A stretch of 64,000 bases of DNA from Clostridium puniceum (GTDB lineage: Bacteria; Bacillota; Clostridia; Clostridiales; Clostridiaceae), in the NCBI RefSeq assembly GCF_002006345.1, contig NZ_LZZM01000245.1:47743-111742 (forward strand), given 5' to 3'. The position numbers and the translations under genes were made by a program. The number at the start of each line of letters is the position of its first letter. Within the stretch, counting starts at the first letter, position 1. The notes under the pieces are model-generated. The model did not search any database. It worked only from the letters and a program-made list of their open reading frames with translations, and was not told the origin of the DNA. Below, one piece after another: positions 17,229 through 27,507 of this stretch.

Positions 17229-18161
17229 TTAAAGTTCACGTGGCACTTGTGTTACAATCAACAAGCCACTAAGAACAGATTTATCCTCCATTTTAATGAA
17301 AATAGGGTATTCTCCTGAAATTAAAGGCGAACCCTTTAAGTATCCAAGTTCATAAACCATGCCTTGAGGCAATCCACTGACATCTACTACTGTCCCTATT
17401 TTGAATGATAAATATTGTTCAAAATAAGAATATTTTTGAACTACTATTCTAAAGCTATTTAAAGTTTTTCCAGAAGTAGAAGATGTAATTGGAGGCTTAT
17501 AATCCTCTACATTTATTGAAACTGGTTGAATTAAAGTAATACTATTCCTTGTATAAGGAATTCTATTTTCTATAAATGTAACAGCTGAATCACAAACTAT
17601 ATTATAATCATCTTGACCACAAATAGTTACTTTTGTTTCTACATCAATGTTATACAATTGCTTCTCATGCTCCATATTTTTGCTTAAAACATACTTGTTT
17701 TTATTTATTAAGTATTTTGTTTTATAACAAATAACAGGAATTATTTTAGAATACACTCTTGTATAGTCCATAGTTAAATATTGTATCATATACTTATTAG
17801 TATCATTCTTATCTATAACTTGACAAGTTGCTTTAAGTATTGCTGGGTTAGGATAATACTGGTCAATTACTGTAGACAGTACATTGTGCCATTCAGTATC
17901 GCATGTATAACATGTAATAGGTGTATCTACGCCAGAAACAACAAATTGAGTATCCGAGTTTATTCTTATATTATTTATTGTTATATTATCTGCAATTACA
18001 GTTCTTTCAAATGGTACATCTTTGTCTCTTGAAGGACTAAGAAATTGAATAATATTCGCATCTACATCACTGTTAACTGTTGCAATTCCATCAGCAATAG
18101 GTATTATTTTACTATAACCAACATTACTAATACTTTGTGCTATACCATCACCAAAACTCAT
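17229..18161 (-). CDS. Phage structural-type protein with C-terminal Ig-like domain
   Basis: About 310 residues; the ATG at 18161 has AGGAGG eleven bases upstream, while the in-frame GTG at 18173 overlaps that site. The protein is beta-rich with no membrane segment. The last 60 residues (VVDVSGLPQGMVYELGYLKG, then SGEYPIFI) resemble putative-Ig (He_PIG-like) domains of phage and surface proteins. Function unknown; its place after two fibre-like genes suggests a tail appendage or accessory protein. Confidence 0.65.
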   Translation of the reverse strand: MSFGDGIAQSISNVGYSKIIPIADGIATVNSDVDANIIQFLSPSRDKDVPFERTVIADNITINNIRINSDTQFVVSGVDTPITCYTCDTEWHNVLSTVIDQYYPNPAILKATCQVIDKNDTNKYMIQYLTMDYTRVYSKIIPVICYKTKYLINKNKYVLSKNMEHEKQLYNIDVETKVTICGQDDYNIVCDSAVTFIENRIPYTRNSITLIQPVSINVEDYKPPITSSTSGKTLNSFRIVVQKYSYFEQYLSFKIGTVVDVSGLPQGMVYELGYLKGSPLISGEYPIFIKMEDKSVLSGLLIVTQVPREL

Positions 18162-18215
18162 GTTTACTTTCACCTCCTAATTATATTAATGGGGGAATTT
18201 CACCCCCTTTTGCTA

Positions 18216-19757
18216 CTACATTACTAATTGTGGATATACTGTTAAGCTACCAGCTCCAGTAATTTTGATAGAAACTTTTAAGACATCAGTAGATAATGTA
18301 TCTACTGTAATTACCTTACTGCTATTTGAAGTAAATACTGCGTTTCCTTTCAATGTTAATTGCAATTTACCTGCAATATAGTTTCCGCTATAGTTTTGGC
18401 AACTAACAGTACAGAAAGTAGTCATATCTGTTCCTTCATATTTGTATGCTGACTTTTCATAGGCTACATTTATATTAGTTGGCACAAATGGATTTAAGTA
18501 TTCTACTTCTCCAAGTGCATTTACTATCCAAATGTTTTCAGCTTGGTCTATTCCTATATGTGAAGGTTGATTGCTTATTGTATCAGTAATAACGAATTTT
18601 TCATTTGCTTCATTAAAGCTCATAAATATAGTAGTTGTTGAAGAAGCACAAACTAAGAATGTATTGCTTTTAGTTCCAATAAATCCTCTGAAATAATCAG
18701 CAGTAACTTGAACAAAGTTCTTAAATGTTAATGTGTTTGATGAATTATCTAATGCAAATGTTAATATTCCGTAGCTTGGAATATTAACAGAAGTTGAACC
18801 ACATGCATTTTCATATACAGCAACGTTAAAATACTTATCTCCATTACTTGCAGTAGTTATAAATGGCTCATAAGTAACAGATGGATTTGAAGCAAATACA
18901 GGAAATTGTGTGATAGAACCCCAAGTTATATTCATATCTGCTTCAGTGCAAACTTTATCTAAAGTAGTTTGTGCGGTATCAAACGCATATCTTACAACTC
19001 CAAATTTATTAGTTGATGAGTTATGCGATAATGAATAAGTGTAGAAAGAAGTATCACTATTTGATACTATTTGTGAGAAACACGTACTAAAGTAAATATT
19101 TGATGTTTTTGCAGTTATACTAAATGTATCTATTGTGCTAGTTGTTTTATTATATCTCTTTAAAATGTTAGTACCATAGCCTTGCTTTCTACCATAGTAT
19201 ATATGAGTAGCATTTTCTTTTATTACTGATCCCCAAGAGTAGTTTGAAAGATTTTCTATAACAGTCATAGCTAAGGTTGTTTTATCTACTTTTACAAAAA
19301 ATTCTGTGTATGCTTGAGAACAAGAAATTATATAATATAAATAATTAGAGTCTTGTCCACAATAAGCTCTAACTAATGGGTTAGAAGTTGGTACAGATGT
19401 ATAAACGTTTGAAGTAACTAAACTAACATCTCCATTATTTTCTTTTATTTTTAATAATCTTTGTGCGGTAGAATTTCTTGCACCTATTACCCAAACATAA
19501 GATATTGTTGAGTCATATCTATCGCTAACAATAGTATCTCCTTGTGTTTTAAAGTGATTAGCCACTGTGCTGCCTAATAGTAATTTTCGTGACATACTTA
19601 GGTCAGTAGCATCTCCAAGTGTTGGAAATAGTTTAAATGGTTTAGGAATCATCTGCACCTTATCATAAAAGTGTCCATTTATAATATATCCTGTTGGAGT
19701 CTCCACCACTTTTTGAATTGCTCCTGTTATTGTATTAGAATCTAATATTTTTGCCAT
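18216..19757 (-). CDS. Phage tail fibre/receptor-binding-like protein, paralogue 1
   Basis: 513 residues. The first 40 residues (MAKILDSNTITGAIQKVVET, then NGHFYDK) closely match the start of the next gene upstream (19883-21412). Both share a similar C-terminal 90 residues with a Y.Y.GTD(M/I)TT motif. The middle is a long run of short beta-strand repeats, compatible with a beta-propeller or receptor-binding head. Conserved ends and a variable middle are typical of tail-tip adhesins that swap specificity. No signal peptide or transmembrane helix. Family assignment is from pattern, not from a named domain. Confidence 0.65.
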   Translation of the reverse strand: MAKILDSNTITGAIQKVVETPTGYIINGHFYDKVQMIPKPFKLFPTLGDATDLSMSRKLLLGSTVANHFKTQGDTIVSDRYDSTISYVWVIGARNSTAQRLLKIKENNGDVSLVTSNVYTSVPTSNPLVRAYCGQDSNYLYYIISCSQAYTEFFVKVDKTTLAMTVIENLSNYSWGSVIKENATHIYYGRKQGYGTNILKRYNKTTSTIDTFSITAKTSNIYFSTCFSQIVSNSDTSFYTYSLSHNSSTNKFGVVRYAFDTAQTTLDKVCTEADMNITWGSITQFPVFASNPSVTYEPFITTASNGDKYFNVAVYENACGSTSVNIPSYGILTFALDNSSNTLTFKNFVQVTADYFRGFIGTKSNTFLVCASSTTTIFMSFNEANEKFVITDTISNQPSHIGIDQAENIWIVNALGEVEYLNPFVPTNINVAYEKSAYKYEGTDMTTFCTVSCQNYSGNYIAGKLQLTLKGNAVFTSNSSKVITVDTLSTDVLKVSIKITGAGSLTVYPQLVM

Positions 19758-19785
19758 AATTTATTCCTCCTTAAATTTAACATAA

Positions 19786-19813
19786 TAAAAAGAAGTATTA
19801 TTTAATTACTTCT
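19786..19813 (-). terminator. Terminator between the two fibre paralogues
   Basis: Arms 19791-19797 and 19807-19813 (agaagta/tacttct) are followed on the minus strand by CTTCTTTTT. It would separate the 509-residue gene from the 513-residue gene, at least partly. Confidence 0.55.
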
Positions 19814-19882
19814 TCTAATTGGCTATTATTTATTTTTTATTTTTTATAATTATCTTTATCATAAAAATTATATTTTATTATC

Positions 19883-21412
19883 CTATAATATTTTTACTGA
19901 AACCCTTAAATTGCCAGTATCATAAATTGTTACTGGTATTGTTAATTTATCAAGATTAGTTGTAGTAACAGTTTTGATTCTCTTATGATCATCTGCAAAT
20001 TTACAATTGCCATAAAGATTAATTTGTATACTTGCTGGCAAATATTTACCTTGGTAATTTTTAACGTATGCAATTATATTTGTGGTTATATCTGTTCCAT
20101 TGTAGCTATAAACATCTTCCTCAAAATCAGCAAAAACTGTAATTGGCATTACATTAGAAATCATTTCTATACTTGTATCAGCATATTGAATATAGATATT
20201 ATTATTACTATCAATTCCTACAGCACCTATTGGAGAATTAAAAGAAGATACCTTTTTATAAGATGCAGTTCCAGAATCCCATGTATATATATGACATCCA
20301 CTTTCATAAGCAAGCATGATTGTTTGATTATTTAGAACTGGTAAGAATGTTCTATAAATAACCGGATTAAAGCTTGTATAAGATACAAGCTTCCAATTAC
20401 TATCATCTACTATCTCATAAGTGTATAGAGCTGAGTCAGATACACTCGTGTAGTTACCACCATTTCCACCATTATAAATTATATGTGTCATGTAGTTCTT
20501 TCCAGTGCTTGCATCAGTATGCCTTAATAATGTGTGTGTTACACCCATAGTAGCACTAGTAACTAATGGTATTTTGCCTAAAGGATATAATGATGTATCT
20601 AAATTAACATTTGATGTAAGAACCGTATCTTTTGAGATATCCAGTACAAATTTTCTAATACCTACATAATGGTCATTCATCCCCATTCCTAATCCATCTC
20701 TAACAGAATAAAATACTCCACTATTGTTCATATCTGAAGCTTCAAAATTATAGCTATTACCAGCTGTCAATTTATCAGCTAATAACCATGTTACTGCATT
20801 GGCTACTTTGTCATATTTACCAACATTAATAATTGAATTATTTACTGAACTACATGTAAAATAAATATACATATCAGTATCTTTGAGTATTCTTACCGTT
20901 CCGACATTTCCCAGATTTGTTACAACAGATTTCATTGTAATTTTATTTAATTGTCCAATATAAACATAACTACCACCTGCTATCCTGTGTATTGTATAGT
21001 AAATTTTTTGACTATCTTGACTTATCATGTCCATAAATGGACTATAGCTAGTACTCCAGTCTGGATATGGTATGTTTATCCAAGTTCCATTTGCATCTTT
21101 AGTTAATTTATAAATTGCAGCTGGTGAGCTTCCAAATGTTCCTTGAGTTACCACATAACAAGTAGATGGGTCTGTACTATCAATCATATAGCCATTTGTT
21201 GTTTTTTGTCTTTCCCAGTTACCATTAACATATGCTGTTTGAGCTAAAGACATTTCATTTAATGCACTTGAAGTTACTGGACAAAAATCAAAAGGGTCTG
21301 GAGAAAGTGTATTCTTGTCATACACTTGTCCATTTATAAAAAAGTAATCTGGGGTTTCTATCATTTTAGATATATTACCACTTATAGATGATGAATCTAA
21401 AATCTTCGCCAT
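19883..21412 (-). CDS. Phage tail fibre/receptor-binding-like protein, paralogue 2
   Basis: 509 residues, starting MAKILDSSSISGNISKMIET and NGQVYDK like its downstream paralogue, with AGGAGGAAATAA as ribosome site. The central region is a beta-rich series of about 40-60-residue units; the C-terminal 90 residues (VFADFEEDVYSYNGTDITT onward) align with paralogue 1. The pair probably arose by duplication, with divergence of the exposed middle part. The upstream 890-residue fibre gene ends only 28 bases away, so they are likely co-transcribed. Confidence 0.65.
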   Translation of the reverse strand: MAKILDSSSISGNISKMIETPDYFFINGQVYDKNTLSPDPFDFCPVTSSALNEMSLAQTAYVNGNWERQKTTNGYMIDSTDPSTCYVVTQGTFGSSPAAIYKLTKDANGTWINIPYPDWSTSYSPFMDMISQDSQKIYYTIHRIAGGSYVYIGQLNKITMKSVVTNLGNVGTVRILKDTDMYIYFTCSSVNNSIINVGKYDKVANAVTWLLADKLTAGNSYNFEASDMNNSGVFYSVRDGLGMGMNDHYVGIRKFVLDISKDTVLTSNVNLDTSLYPLGKIPLVTSATMGVTHTLLRHTDASTGKNYMTHIIYNGGNGGNYTSVSDSALYTYEIVDDSNWKLVSYTSFNPVIYRTFLPVLNNQTIMLAYESGCHIYTWDSGTASYKKVSSFNSPIGAVGIDSNNNIYIQYADTSIEMISNVMPITVFADFEEDVYSYNGTDITTNIIAYVKNYQGKYLPASIQINLYGNCKFADDHKRIKTVTTTNLDKLTIPVTIYDTGNLRVSVKIL

Positions 21413-21440
21413 TATTTATTTCCTCCTTTTATATTTATAA

Positions 21441-24113
21441 TTAATAAGCTGTTAAATAATAGTTGCTACTAAATTGACCTTGCACCATTATTTGAACATT
21501 AGGTGATATTCCTAATAAGTATTTTTGAACACTTGTCGGTGGAATTAATACATCTAATACAACTATTGAATTATCAATTACAACTAAATGCACTTGATTT
21601 TCAGCTAATGCATCAGTTTTTTCATCTACACTAACTATATTATTTTGTATGGTAAATTCTGTACTTAAAATTGCATTATATTTATTTGTATTAAAGATTG
21701 TATTAACATCAACAAGCAACGTAGAAGTTATATAATTTTCTTTATCCCAATGTTTTTGATATGTGTATGGTTTAAGATTAGTTAAAATCTTTTGATCACC
21801 AAAGTACATATTTCCATTTGAATCTTCAGCTATTTTATTTAAAATGGACATATTAGTATGAATATGTTCATTTAATTTACTAGCATACAAAGCATTAGAT
21901 TCAATTTTTGTGTAAACTGTACTCTTTGGCGCATAATTATTTAATGTAGTGATTATCTTAGATGAACTGTAAGTTTTATCTGTTCTAACCCTATTATCAT
22001 CAATAAAATCACTAGAATTAACAGTTGTAGCTCCACCAGTTCCTCCCGTACCACTACCAGTAGACCCCTGAGAGCAGTTTATAACTACCCTTATAGCATC
22101 TCCAGTAGTTGATTTAAACATAACTGTATTGCCATCTATAATTTGCCAAGTGACATTATTAATAGAATTGTCAAATCCATCAACCATTCCTATTATTAAA
22201 TTTTTAGAATTTAAACCATGAGGAACTGAATATGCGTATATTCCCAAAGTTGAGTCATGATCCCAGTCAGTTTGCATTATTAATTTGGTAAAATTTTCTT
22301 TACTATTAGTTAATGTTTCAATATCTTTCAATTCATATGCTTGTAAACTACTATTAGCAACTAGCACCTTACCATTATCATAAACAGCTGGCATATCCTT
22401 CAAGTCTGTAGTGAATAGATTTTGCAAAGTTAATTCTAAATCTCCATCTGAATTTTGTACACCCGTCATATTTTTAAATTTTATACTCGGAATATCAAAG
22501 TAATCAACTCCATCTTTATCTGTAATCTTTTGTATTTTTATCATTGATTCAATAGAGTTTAGATAAGTTATTTGTGTTCCTGTACTATTAGTAACTATAA
22601 ATGAGCTTGGTTTTACTTTATGATCTACATCAGCTAAATTAACAAACTTAACATTATTTATCTTTGTCTCAACTTCATTAGTAGTGATTAATTTATTGGA
22701 ATTTGATGCACTAGATGAAATCTCATTAGTTATAGTAGACAAAGTATTGTTTATATTAGTTTGTGTCGCTACTACAGTAGATAAATTTCTAAGGTTAGCT
22801 TTTTCTGCATCAGTTACATATCTATAATTTGTTGTATCTTTTAGATCAGCAGTACTAAAAGTGCTTAAATCACTTATTCCGCTGCCACTTCCGCTACTTG
22901 TAATTGGATTCCCTTTATATAGCGGCTTTCCATCACTACCCTCAGAGAAATTATCAATTACAGACTTATTGGCATGGTCATGTTTCTTACTTACCGCCTC
23001 TGTCAAATCAACATCAGTTTGAGTATACATATCAAGTAATGCTTTATTAGCATGCTCATGTTTTTTTACTACTGCATCTGCTAAGTCTGTATCAGTCTGA
23101 GTATAATTAGCTAATAAACTTAAATTAGGTATAATTGGAATATCTGATTTTCTTGCAATTAATGGGTCTATACGAGGTTCTTTATATATTCCTGTTGATT
23201 CTGTTATAACATTAAGTGGATTAACTAAAAAATCTCTAGTTGACGCACTTATTACACCCAAGCAAACCCATTTTTTGTTATTATACGTATACCATGTTTG
23301 TTCTCCACCTTGTGTTTCATCCGCATCAACTATATATGAATCACCTTGTATCATTCCAGTTGTTATATTTAAATCTGCATAAGTAGCTTTATGATTATCT
23401 TTTAATGATATTATTCCAGCTAATGAATTTAATTTCTCTTGTATATTGCCAGTAATACCATGTAGAGAGTTTAGTTCTGCTATTGTAGTAGTTAACCCAT
23501 CTAAAGTTGTTGCTACTAAATTTCCATTTATATTTTTAATTGTCAACCCATCTATTAATTCTGCTAAATATTTGCTAGTAGTGTCGTTAGACGTCATTTT
23601 TACAGTTCCATTTGAATCAGTAGTAGATCCTCCATTAGAAGATATTTCAATAGAATAATTAATCACAATTCTACCACTAAAGGGTTTTTTATTTGTTAAT
23701 ATTATTGTGTTTAGATTTTGAGTTCTTACTCCAACAATCACTTCTTCATCTAAGCTATTATATGCCGTACATTCAATATTTTTTGTGCTAAGATTATGCA
23801 CTTTTGTCCAAGTGTATTTTTCTTTATCTATAGAATCTTGAACCCAATCTGATGCGTATATCGTAAATTCTTTATTATAATTTATGTTTGGTATATCAAT
23901 AACCATTTTGCCATCAAATAATAAATTTCCAATTGCGTCTAAAATCAATCGCTCTACGATATTACTTAAGTTTGTATTTGTGCACATATTCGGCATTAAA
24001 GAAGATAATGTCATTCCAGTATTTGTTCCAGTTGGCGTTGAATTAAAAGCTGATCCATTGCATATGCTTTGAGCATATTTTTTGCTTAAAATGTAGGCAA
24101 GCAAATTTTCCAT
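21441..24113 (-). CDS. Large phage tail fibre / structural protein
   Basis: 890 residues with ribosome site AAGGAGTGATAAA. Around residues 335-410 it has two copies of a YTQTD.DL..AV.KKH.HANK..(L/I)D motif of about 27 residues, then FSEGSDGKPLYKGNPI, a pattern seen in structural and fibre proteins of clostridial siphophages. Another YAPKSTVYTKIESNALYASK-like stretch near residue 750 resembles collar or fibre repeats. No catalytic motif is visible. It heads the tail-fibre set, but no terminase, capsid, tape-measure or lysis gene accompanies it. Confidence 0.7.
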   Translation of the reverse strand: MENLLAYILSKKYAQSICNGSAFNSTPTGTNTGMTLSSLMPNMCTNTNLSNIVERLILDAIGNLLFDGKMVIDIPNINYNKEFTIYASDWVQDSIDKEKYTWTKVHNLSTKNIECTAYNSLDEEVIVGVRTQNLNTIILTNKKPFSGRIVINYSIEISSNGGSTTDSNGTVKMTSNDTTSKYLAELIDGLTIKNINGNLVATTLDGLTTTIAELNSLHGITGNIQEKLNSLAGIISLKDNHKATYADLNITTGMIQGDSYIVDADETQGGEQTWYTYNNKKWVCLGVISASTRDFLVNPLNVITESTGIYKEPRIDPLIARKSDIPIIPNLSLLANYTQTDTDLADAVVKKHEHANKALLDMYTQTDVDLTEAVSKKHDHANKSVIDNFSEGSDGKPLYKGNPITSSGSGSGISDLSTFSTADLKDTTNYRYVTDAEKANLRNLSTVVATQTNINNTLSTITNEISSSASNSNKLITTNEVETKINNVKFVNLADVDHKVKPSSFIVTNSTGTQITYLNSIESMIKIQKITDKDGVDYFDIPSIKFKNMTGVQNSDGDLELTLQNLFTTDLKDMPAVYDNGKVLVANSSLQAYELKDIETLTNSKENFTKLIMQTDWDHDSTLGIYAYSVPHGLNSKNLIIGMVDGFDNSINNVTWQIIDGNTVMFKSTTGDAIRVVINCSQGSTGSGTGGTGGATTVNSSDFIDDNRVRTDKTYSSSKIITTLNNYAPKSTVYTKIESNALYASKLNEHIHTNMSILNKIAEDSNGNMYFGDQKILTNLKPYTYQKHWDKENYITSTLLVDVNTIFNTNKYNAILSTEFTIQNNIVSVDEKTDALAENQVHLVVIDNSIVVLDVLIPPTSVQKYLLGISPNVQIMVQGQFSSNYYLTAY

Positions 24114-24222
24114 TTTATCACTCCTTTTCCTTCATAGTTTATTTAAAGAATATCTTGTCATTAATCCTCACAGACTAAAACACGGAGACTTTTATAATAT
24201 TACACTTGAATCCCAACTTCTC

Positions 24223-24247
24223 ATTAATGCTTCTTGTAAGCATTAAT
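24223..24247. terminator. Perfect 10-bp hairpin within prophage debris
   Basis: attaatgctt and aagcattaat flank a 5-base loop, followed on the plus strand by six T residues. It lies between the dead tail-tube gene and the fibre operon. Confidence 0.45.
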
Positions 24248-24278
24248 TTTTTCTCTTTCATTTTTGGATTTTGGAATT

Positions 24279-24436
24279 TTATAAAGTTTTTTTCATTTTC
24301 TTGCTTGTTGCTTGAACTGCTGAAGTCTCATTTAAGTCTGTGAATCTAGCCATCCATTAATACATATTCTTCTGCCCCCTTTCCTACATTTAAATAGTTT
24401 ACAAAACTCTTTCCTTGTTTAATCAATCGTTCCCAT
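24279..24436 (-). pseudogene. Decayed phage major tail (tube) protein
   Basis: An ATG at 24436 with AGGAGG six bases upstream begins MGTID and hits a stop. In other frames follow SFVNYLNVGKGAEEYVLMDG and RFTDLNETSAVQATSKK. Together these match the N-terminus of siphophage tail-tube proteins (..FVNYLNVG.....YVLMG.G.TDLNE..S.Q...K). At least two frameshifts and stops separate the pieces; the rest of the gene is gone. It shows that the fibre genes belong to a degraded prophage or tail-like particle locus. Confidence 0.7.
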
Positions 24437-24451
24437 TTAATTTTCCTCCTA

Positions 24452-25167
24452 AATAATTAATATTAAATTTACTTACTTCCGTAAGCATTTACTTTTGGGA
24501 TAATTTCGATAATTTCCTTTGTTAGGCTAAATAGTAATTTCCACAACAAAAAAATACCTAGCTCATGAATTAAACTAGATATTTAAAAAATTGTATTTAT
24601 GAGAGGAAACTATCTTTTGTTCCCAATTACTATTATAAAGCTTTTAATTATTTATTTCTTATACACTTTCTCTATTTTTTCTGAAATTTTCCTATAATTT
24701 ATTTATATTTAAATATATATCATATAAAGTGTCCTATTTAGTGTAACTTGATTAATAAAAGTTTAATATTTTATTCTTATTGTAATGAAAGTTTCACTAA
24801 CTCAAAAATATAAGTAGCGACACATACTTATAGTAAGAACAAAATACTAAGTGCAGAAAATAAACCTATTCAAATAAATTAAAACTAATATTCTATCAAT
24901 AGATTTAGTCGACTTTATAGAGTGCCTATACTGGTACATTCCCTTGTTTTTTAATTATCTCTAGGATATTATCACGCATAAATCTTTTGTATATTTTTTC
25001 ATAAGTTCATTCTTCTTCTCCATATTCTCTGGCACCAGCATTTCCTAATAGCATTTCCTTACTCTCATCAAATATTTTAATACATTTAATCTTATTTTTA
25101 TAATATATTATGTATTTTTAGTAAAGTTAACATTTACTTATGATAGCACTTATATATATTTTTTTAA
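24452..25167. other. Non-coding gap with a possible nucleotide-pyrophosphohydrolase remnant
   Basis: No intact gene in about 700 bases. On the minus strand at 24914-25081, fragments read ESKEMLLGNAGAREYGEEE and, after a stop, YKRFMRDNILEIIKKQGNVP. The latter resembles the YNKLVRDKIPEIIKKQG start of MazG-like or phosphoribosyl-ATP pyrophosphohydrolase-like proteins. Several stops break it, so it is a relic at best. Confidence 0.4.
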
Positions 25168-26139
25168 TTATGTTTGTATTCTTTCCTCAAATTCAGTAAT
25201 CCATTTTTTTAACATATCTGTTCCAAAATTATATGTGTCCATTGTTTCATAATTTCTATATTTACCTTCTAAACAACAAATTAAGAACAAATAAACATCA
25301 TACCACTTTGCTCTTATTTTCTGCCTATCATCTAAGCCCTCAATACCATATCCTTGAAAAAAATATCTATTATATGAGTAAGTTCGGAAACCGACTTCCA
25401 TAAGTTCATCTGCCCATAGGCATCTTTCAAAATCTATAATTCCTGTAATCTTATCATTCAAAACAAAAACATTTCCATTCCATAAATCCCAATGAACAAG
25501 CTTAGAAATCTTTACATCTTCAAAATACCCTTTATCTCTATTCAAAAGTTTGATAATATATTCTCCTGAAATCTTCAAGTCAATATTAAGTTGTTTACTA
25601 TCATCAATAGCATCCTGAACTATACTCTTAAAAACTTCAAACCAACTTCCCCCTTGTTTAGTAGGTTGCCCAAAATATCCAAACTTTTTACCATATATAG
25701 AATTTAATTGTTTATTATACATACCAATTTCATAATATATTTTATCTTTTTTAGATTCAGATAGAGTGTCTATTATTGAATTAAAGCTTTTTCCTTCAAG
25801 TTTCTCCATTATAAAATAATCAGAATCACAAACAGTATGACTATTATCATAATATATTATCTTTGCCACAGGACAATTTGTTATTTCCTTAACTATCTTC
25901 ATTGAGGTTACTTCACTATACATTATATTATTCTCATGTGTCATAATTAATGAGTTTGATGGTGGTGCTATTTTTAAAATAACATTAACCCCATTTTCCA
26001 ATTCTACAAGATAAGCAATATTAAAAAAACCTTCTGTCAACTCTTCTATTTTTATCACTAGAATATTTCCTAGCCCTTTTTGTACCATCTTAATTATTTC
26101 TTCATTTGATTTTCTATTTTTTGTAGAACTCTTTATCAC
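25168..26139 (-). CDS. Aminoglycoside-phosphotransferase-family kinase-like protein
   Basis: About 323 residues with a GTG start at 26139, seven bases after GAGGAG; upstream codons overlap that site. It has the APH/choline-kinase fold motifs: an N-lobe with VILKIA, the catalytic loop LVHWDLWNGNVFV (Asp and Asn of HxDxxxxN) and metal-binding IIDFERCLWAD. The substrate cannot be told; the family covers aminoglycosides, macrolides, fructosamine, choline and homoserine. It stands alone between two minus-strand accessory genes, so resistance is possible but not shown. Confidence 0.8.
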   Translation of the reverse strand: MIKSSTKNRKSNEEIIKMVQKGLGNILVIKIEELTEGFFNIAYLVELENGVNVILKIAPPSNSLIMTHENNIMYSEVTSMKIVKEITNCPVAKIIYYDNSHTVCDSDYFIMEKLEGKSFNSIIDTLSESKKDKIYYEIGMYNKQLNSIYGKKFGYFGQPTKQGGSWFEVFKSIVQDAIDDSKQLNIDLKISGEYIIKLLNRDKGYFEDVKISKLVHWDLWNGNVFVLNDKITGIIDFERCLWADELMEVGFRTYSYNRYFFQGYGIEGLDDRQKIRAKWYDVYLFLICCLEGKYRNYETMDTYNFGTDMLKKWITEFEERIQT

Positions 26140-26307
26140 TTTTTTTCTCCTCACATATAAACTTTTATGGCTTACTTATATTATTTCACTGTTAATTTTA
26201 ACATTATTCACTTGTCAATAAATATATATTTTTTAATTCATTATATACATATACAAATTTTTATATTGACAGGATTTATCATCATTATTCTTTTTTGAAA
26301 CAACAAA

Positions 26308-26346
26308 AAAGGAGAAACTCTTCCATACTGGGTTTGGTTCTCCTTT
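26308..26346 (-). terminator. Terminator of the serine hydrolase gene
   Basis: Arms aaaggagaa (26308-26316) and ttctccttt (26338-26346) with a 21-base loop, followed on the minus strand by a T-run (CTTTTTTGTTG). It lies between the serine hydrolase stop and the phosphotransferase gene. Confidence 0.7.
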
Positions 26347-26490
26347 ATTATTTAGATGCATTATTAAGTTATTATTTTTTTAGATACACAATTAAAGTTG
26401 GTGCATTGTATCTTACCTTTAAATTAGGATTTTCCATTTTTATTACAACTTTTTTTCTATTAGAATTTTTTAAAATTCTTATACATCTTT

Positions 26491-27507
26491 TCATTCCTGC
26501 AGGCTTTCTAATAAAGAAAATCCTATATTTTGGTCATCAGTCATACCTAACCTATAATTAGCTAAAACTACAGCTGCAACTTTTTTATCTTTATCAAATC
26601 CCAAAAATGAACTAAAGCATCCTGTTCCCCCTCCATGCAAAATAACATTATTATTTTTCTTTAAAATCCACCATCCAAGACCCATATCATACTTACCTTT
26701 TCCATTGCCTTGCTTTTTTTGACATTGAAGTAAATAGGGTTTATCTTCGTAAATATTCATTTTTGCATATTTAAGCATATCCTCAGCTGTTGAACTTATT
26801 GCACCAGCAGATGATATAATATTACTTTTATTCCATTGCCAATTTCCACAATCATTATTTTTATTATCATATCCATGTAAATTATTATTTAATGTACCTA
26901 AATGTGTATATTTTAATCCTAATTCATTTTTCATAAAATTATTCATTGCTTCCCAGTATCCTTTACCTGACACAATCCCTAATGCATATCCAATAAGTGA
27001 TATACCAAAATTGGAATATTTCCAAGAATAATCTGTATCTTTCAATTTAACTTTTTCAATAATCATCTTCATTCTATTAAAATCCATATTTAATGGATTA
27101 TTCTTTTTCATATCACCACCGCCACTTATCAAACCTAAAAACATCTTGAAATATTCCATTTTATTTAACGGTAGTATCTCTGAGTATCCTGATGAGTGAG
27201 TAATAAGACGGAGTAACGTTGGATAATAATGATTTACTCTAAGTTTTTCAATATATTTTTCTATTGAATCGTCTAATGACATCTTATTCTCCAATACATA
27301 TTTTGACATTAGAGATGCTGTAAATGTCTTTGTAATTGAACCAATCTCGTAATAATATTGTTTATCTGAATCAATTTCTCCATTTTCATTATAAATTTTT
27401 ATTTCAGAGTCATTATCTATTAAATAACCAACAGTTAACCTTAAATGATTTTTTCCTCTACAAGTCTTTTTAATTAATTGTAATGTTTTATCACTGATTT
27501 CAAACAC
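26491..27507 (-). CDS. Beta-lactamase-family serine hydrolase (class C / DD-peptidase fold)
   Basis: 338 residues, GTG start at 27507 with GGAAGGGAG upstream. The family triad is clear: EIGSITKTFTA (Ser-x-x-Lys nucleophile, about residue 57), YSNFGISLIG (Tyr-x-Asn, about 165) and LHGGGTGCF (equivalent of KTG, about 290). There is no signal peptide, so it is probably cytoplasmic. These proteins are often esterases or D-amino-acid peptidases rather than true beta-lactamases. Its promoter carries three copies of a palindromic operator, so it is tightly regulated. Confidence 0.85.
   Translation of the reverse strand: MFEISDKTLQLIKKTCRGKNHLRLTVGYLIDNDSEIKIYNENGEIDSDKQYYYEIGSITKTFTASLMSKYVLENKMSLDDSIEKYIEKLRVNHYYPTLLRLITHSSGYSEILPLNKMEYFKMFLGLISGGGDMKKNNPLNMDFNRMKMIIEKVKLKDTDYSWKYSNFGISLIGYALGIVSGKGYWEAMNNFMKNELGLKYTHLGTLNNNLHGYDNKNNDCGNWQWNKSNIISSAGAISSTAEDMLKYAKMNIYEDKPYLLQCQKKQGNGKGKYDMGLGWWILKKNNNVILHGGGTGCFSSFLGFDKDKKVAAVVLANYRLGMTDDQNIGFSLLESLQE

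Noticed and set aside
22600..23120. Repeated KKHEHANK-type units considered as CRISPR or repeat array
   Set aside because: They are coding repeats in the 890-residue fibre protein, not DNA repeats with spacers.
25168..26139. Calling the phosphotransferase an aminoglycoside resistance gene
   Set aside because: The motifs fix only the APH/choline-kinase fold; substrate residues cannot be read from the sequence.
26295..26561. 88-codon plus-strand frame with hydrophobic segment
   Set aside because: Overlaps the terminator and the 3' end of the serine hydrolase gene; amino acid pattern is that of AT-rich antisense sequence.
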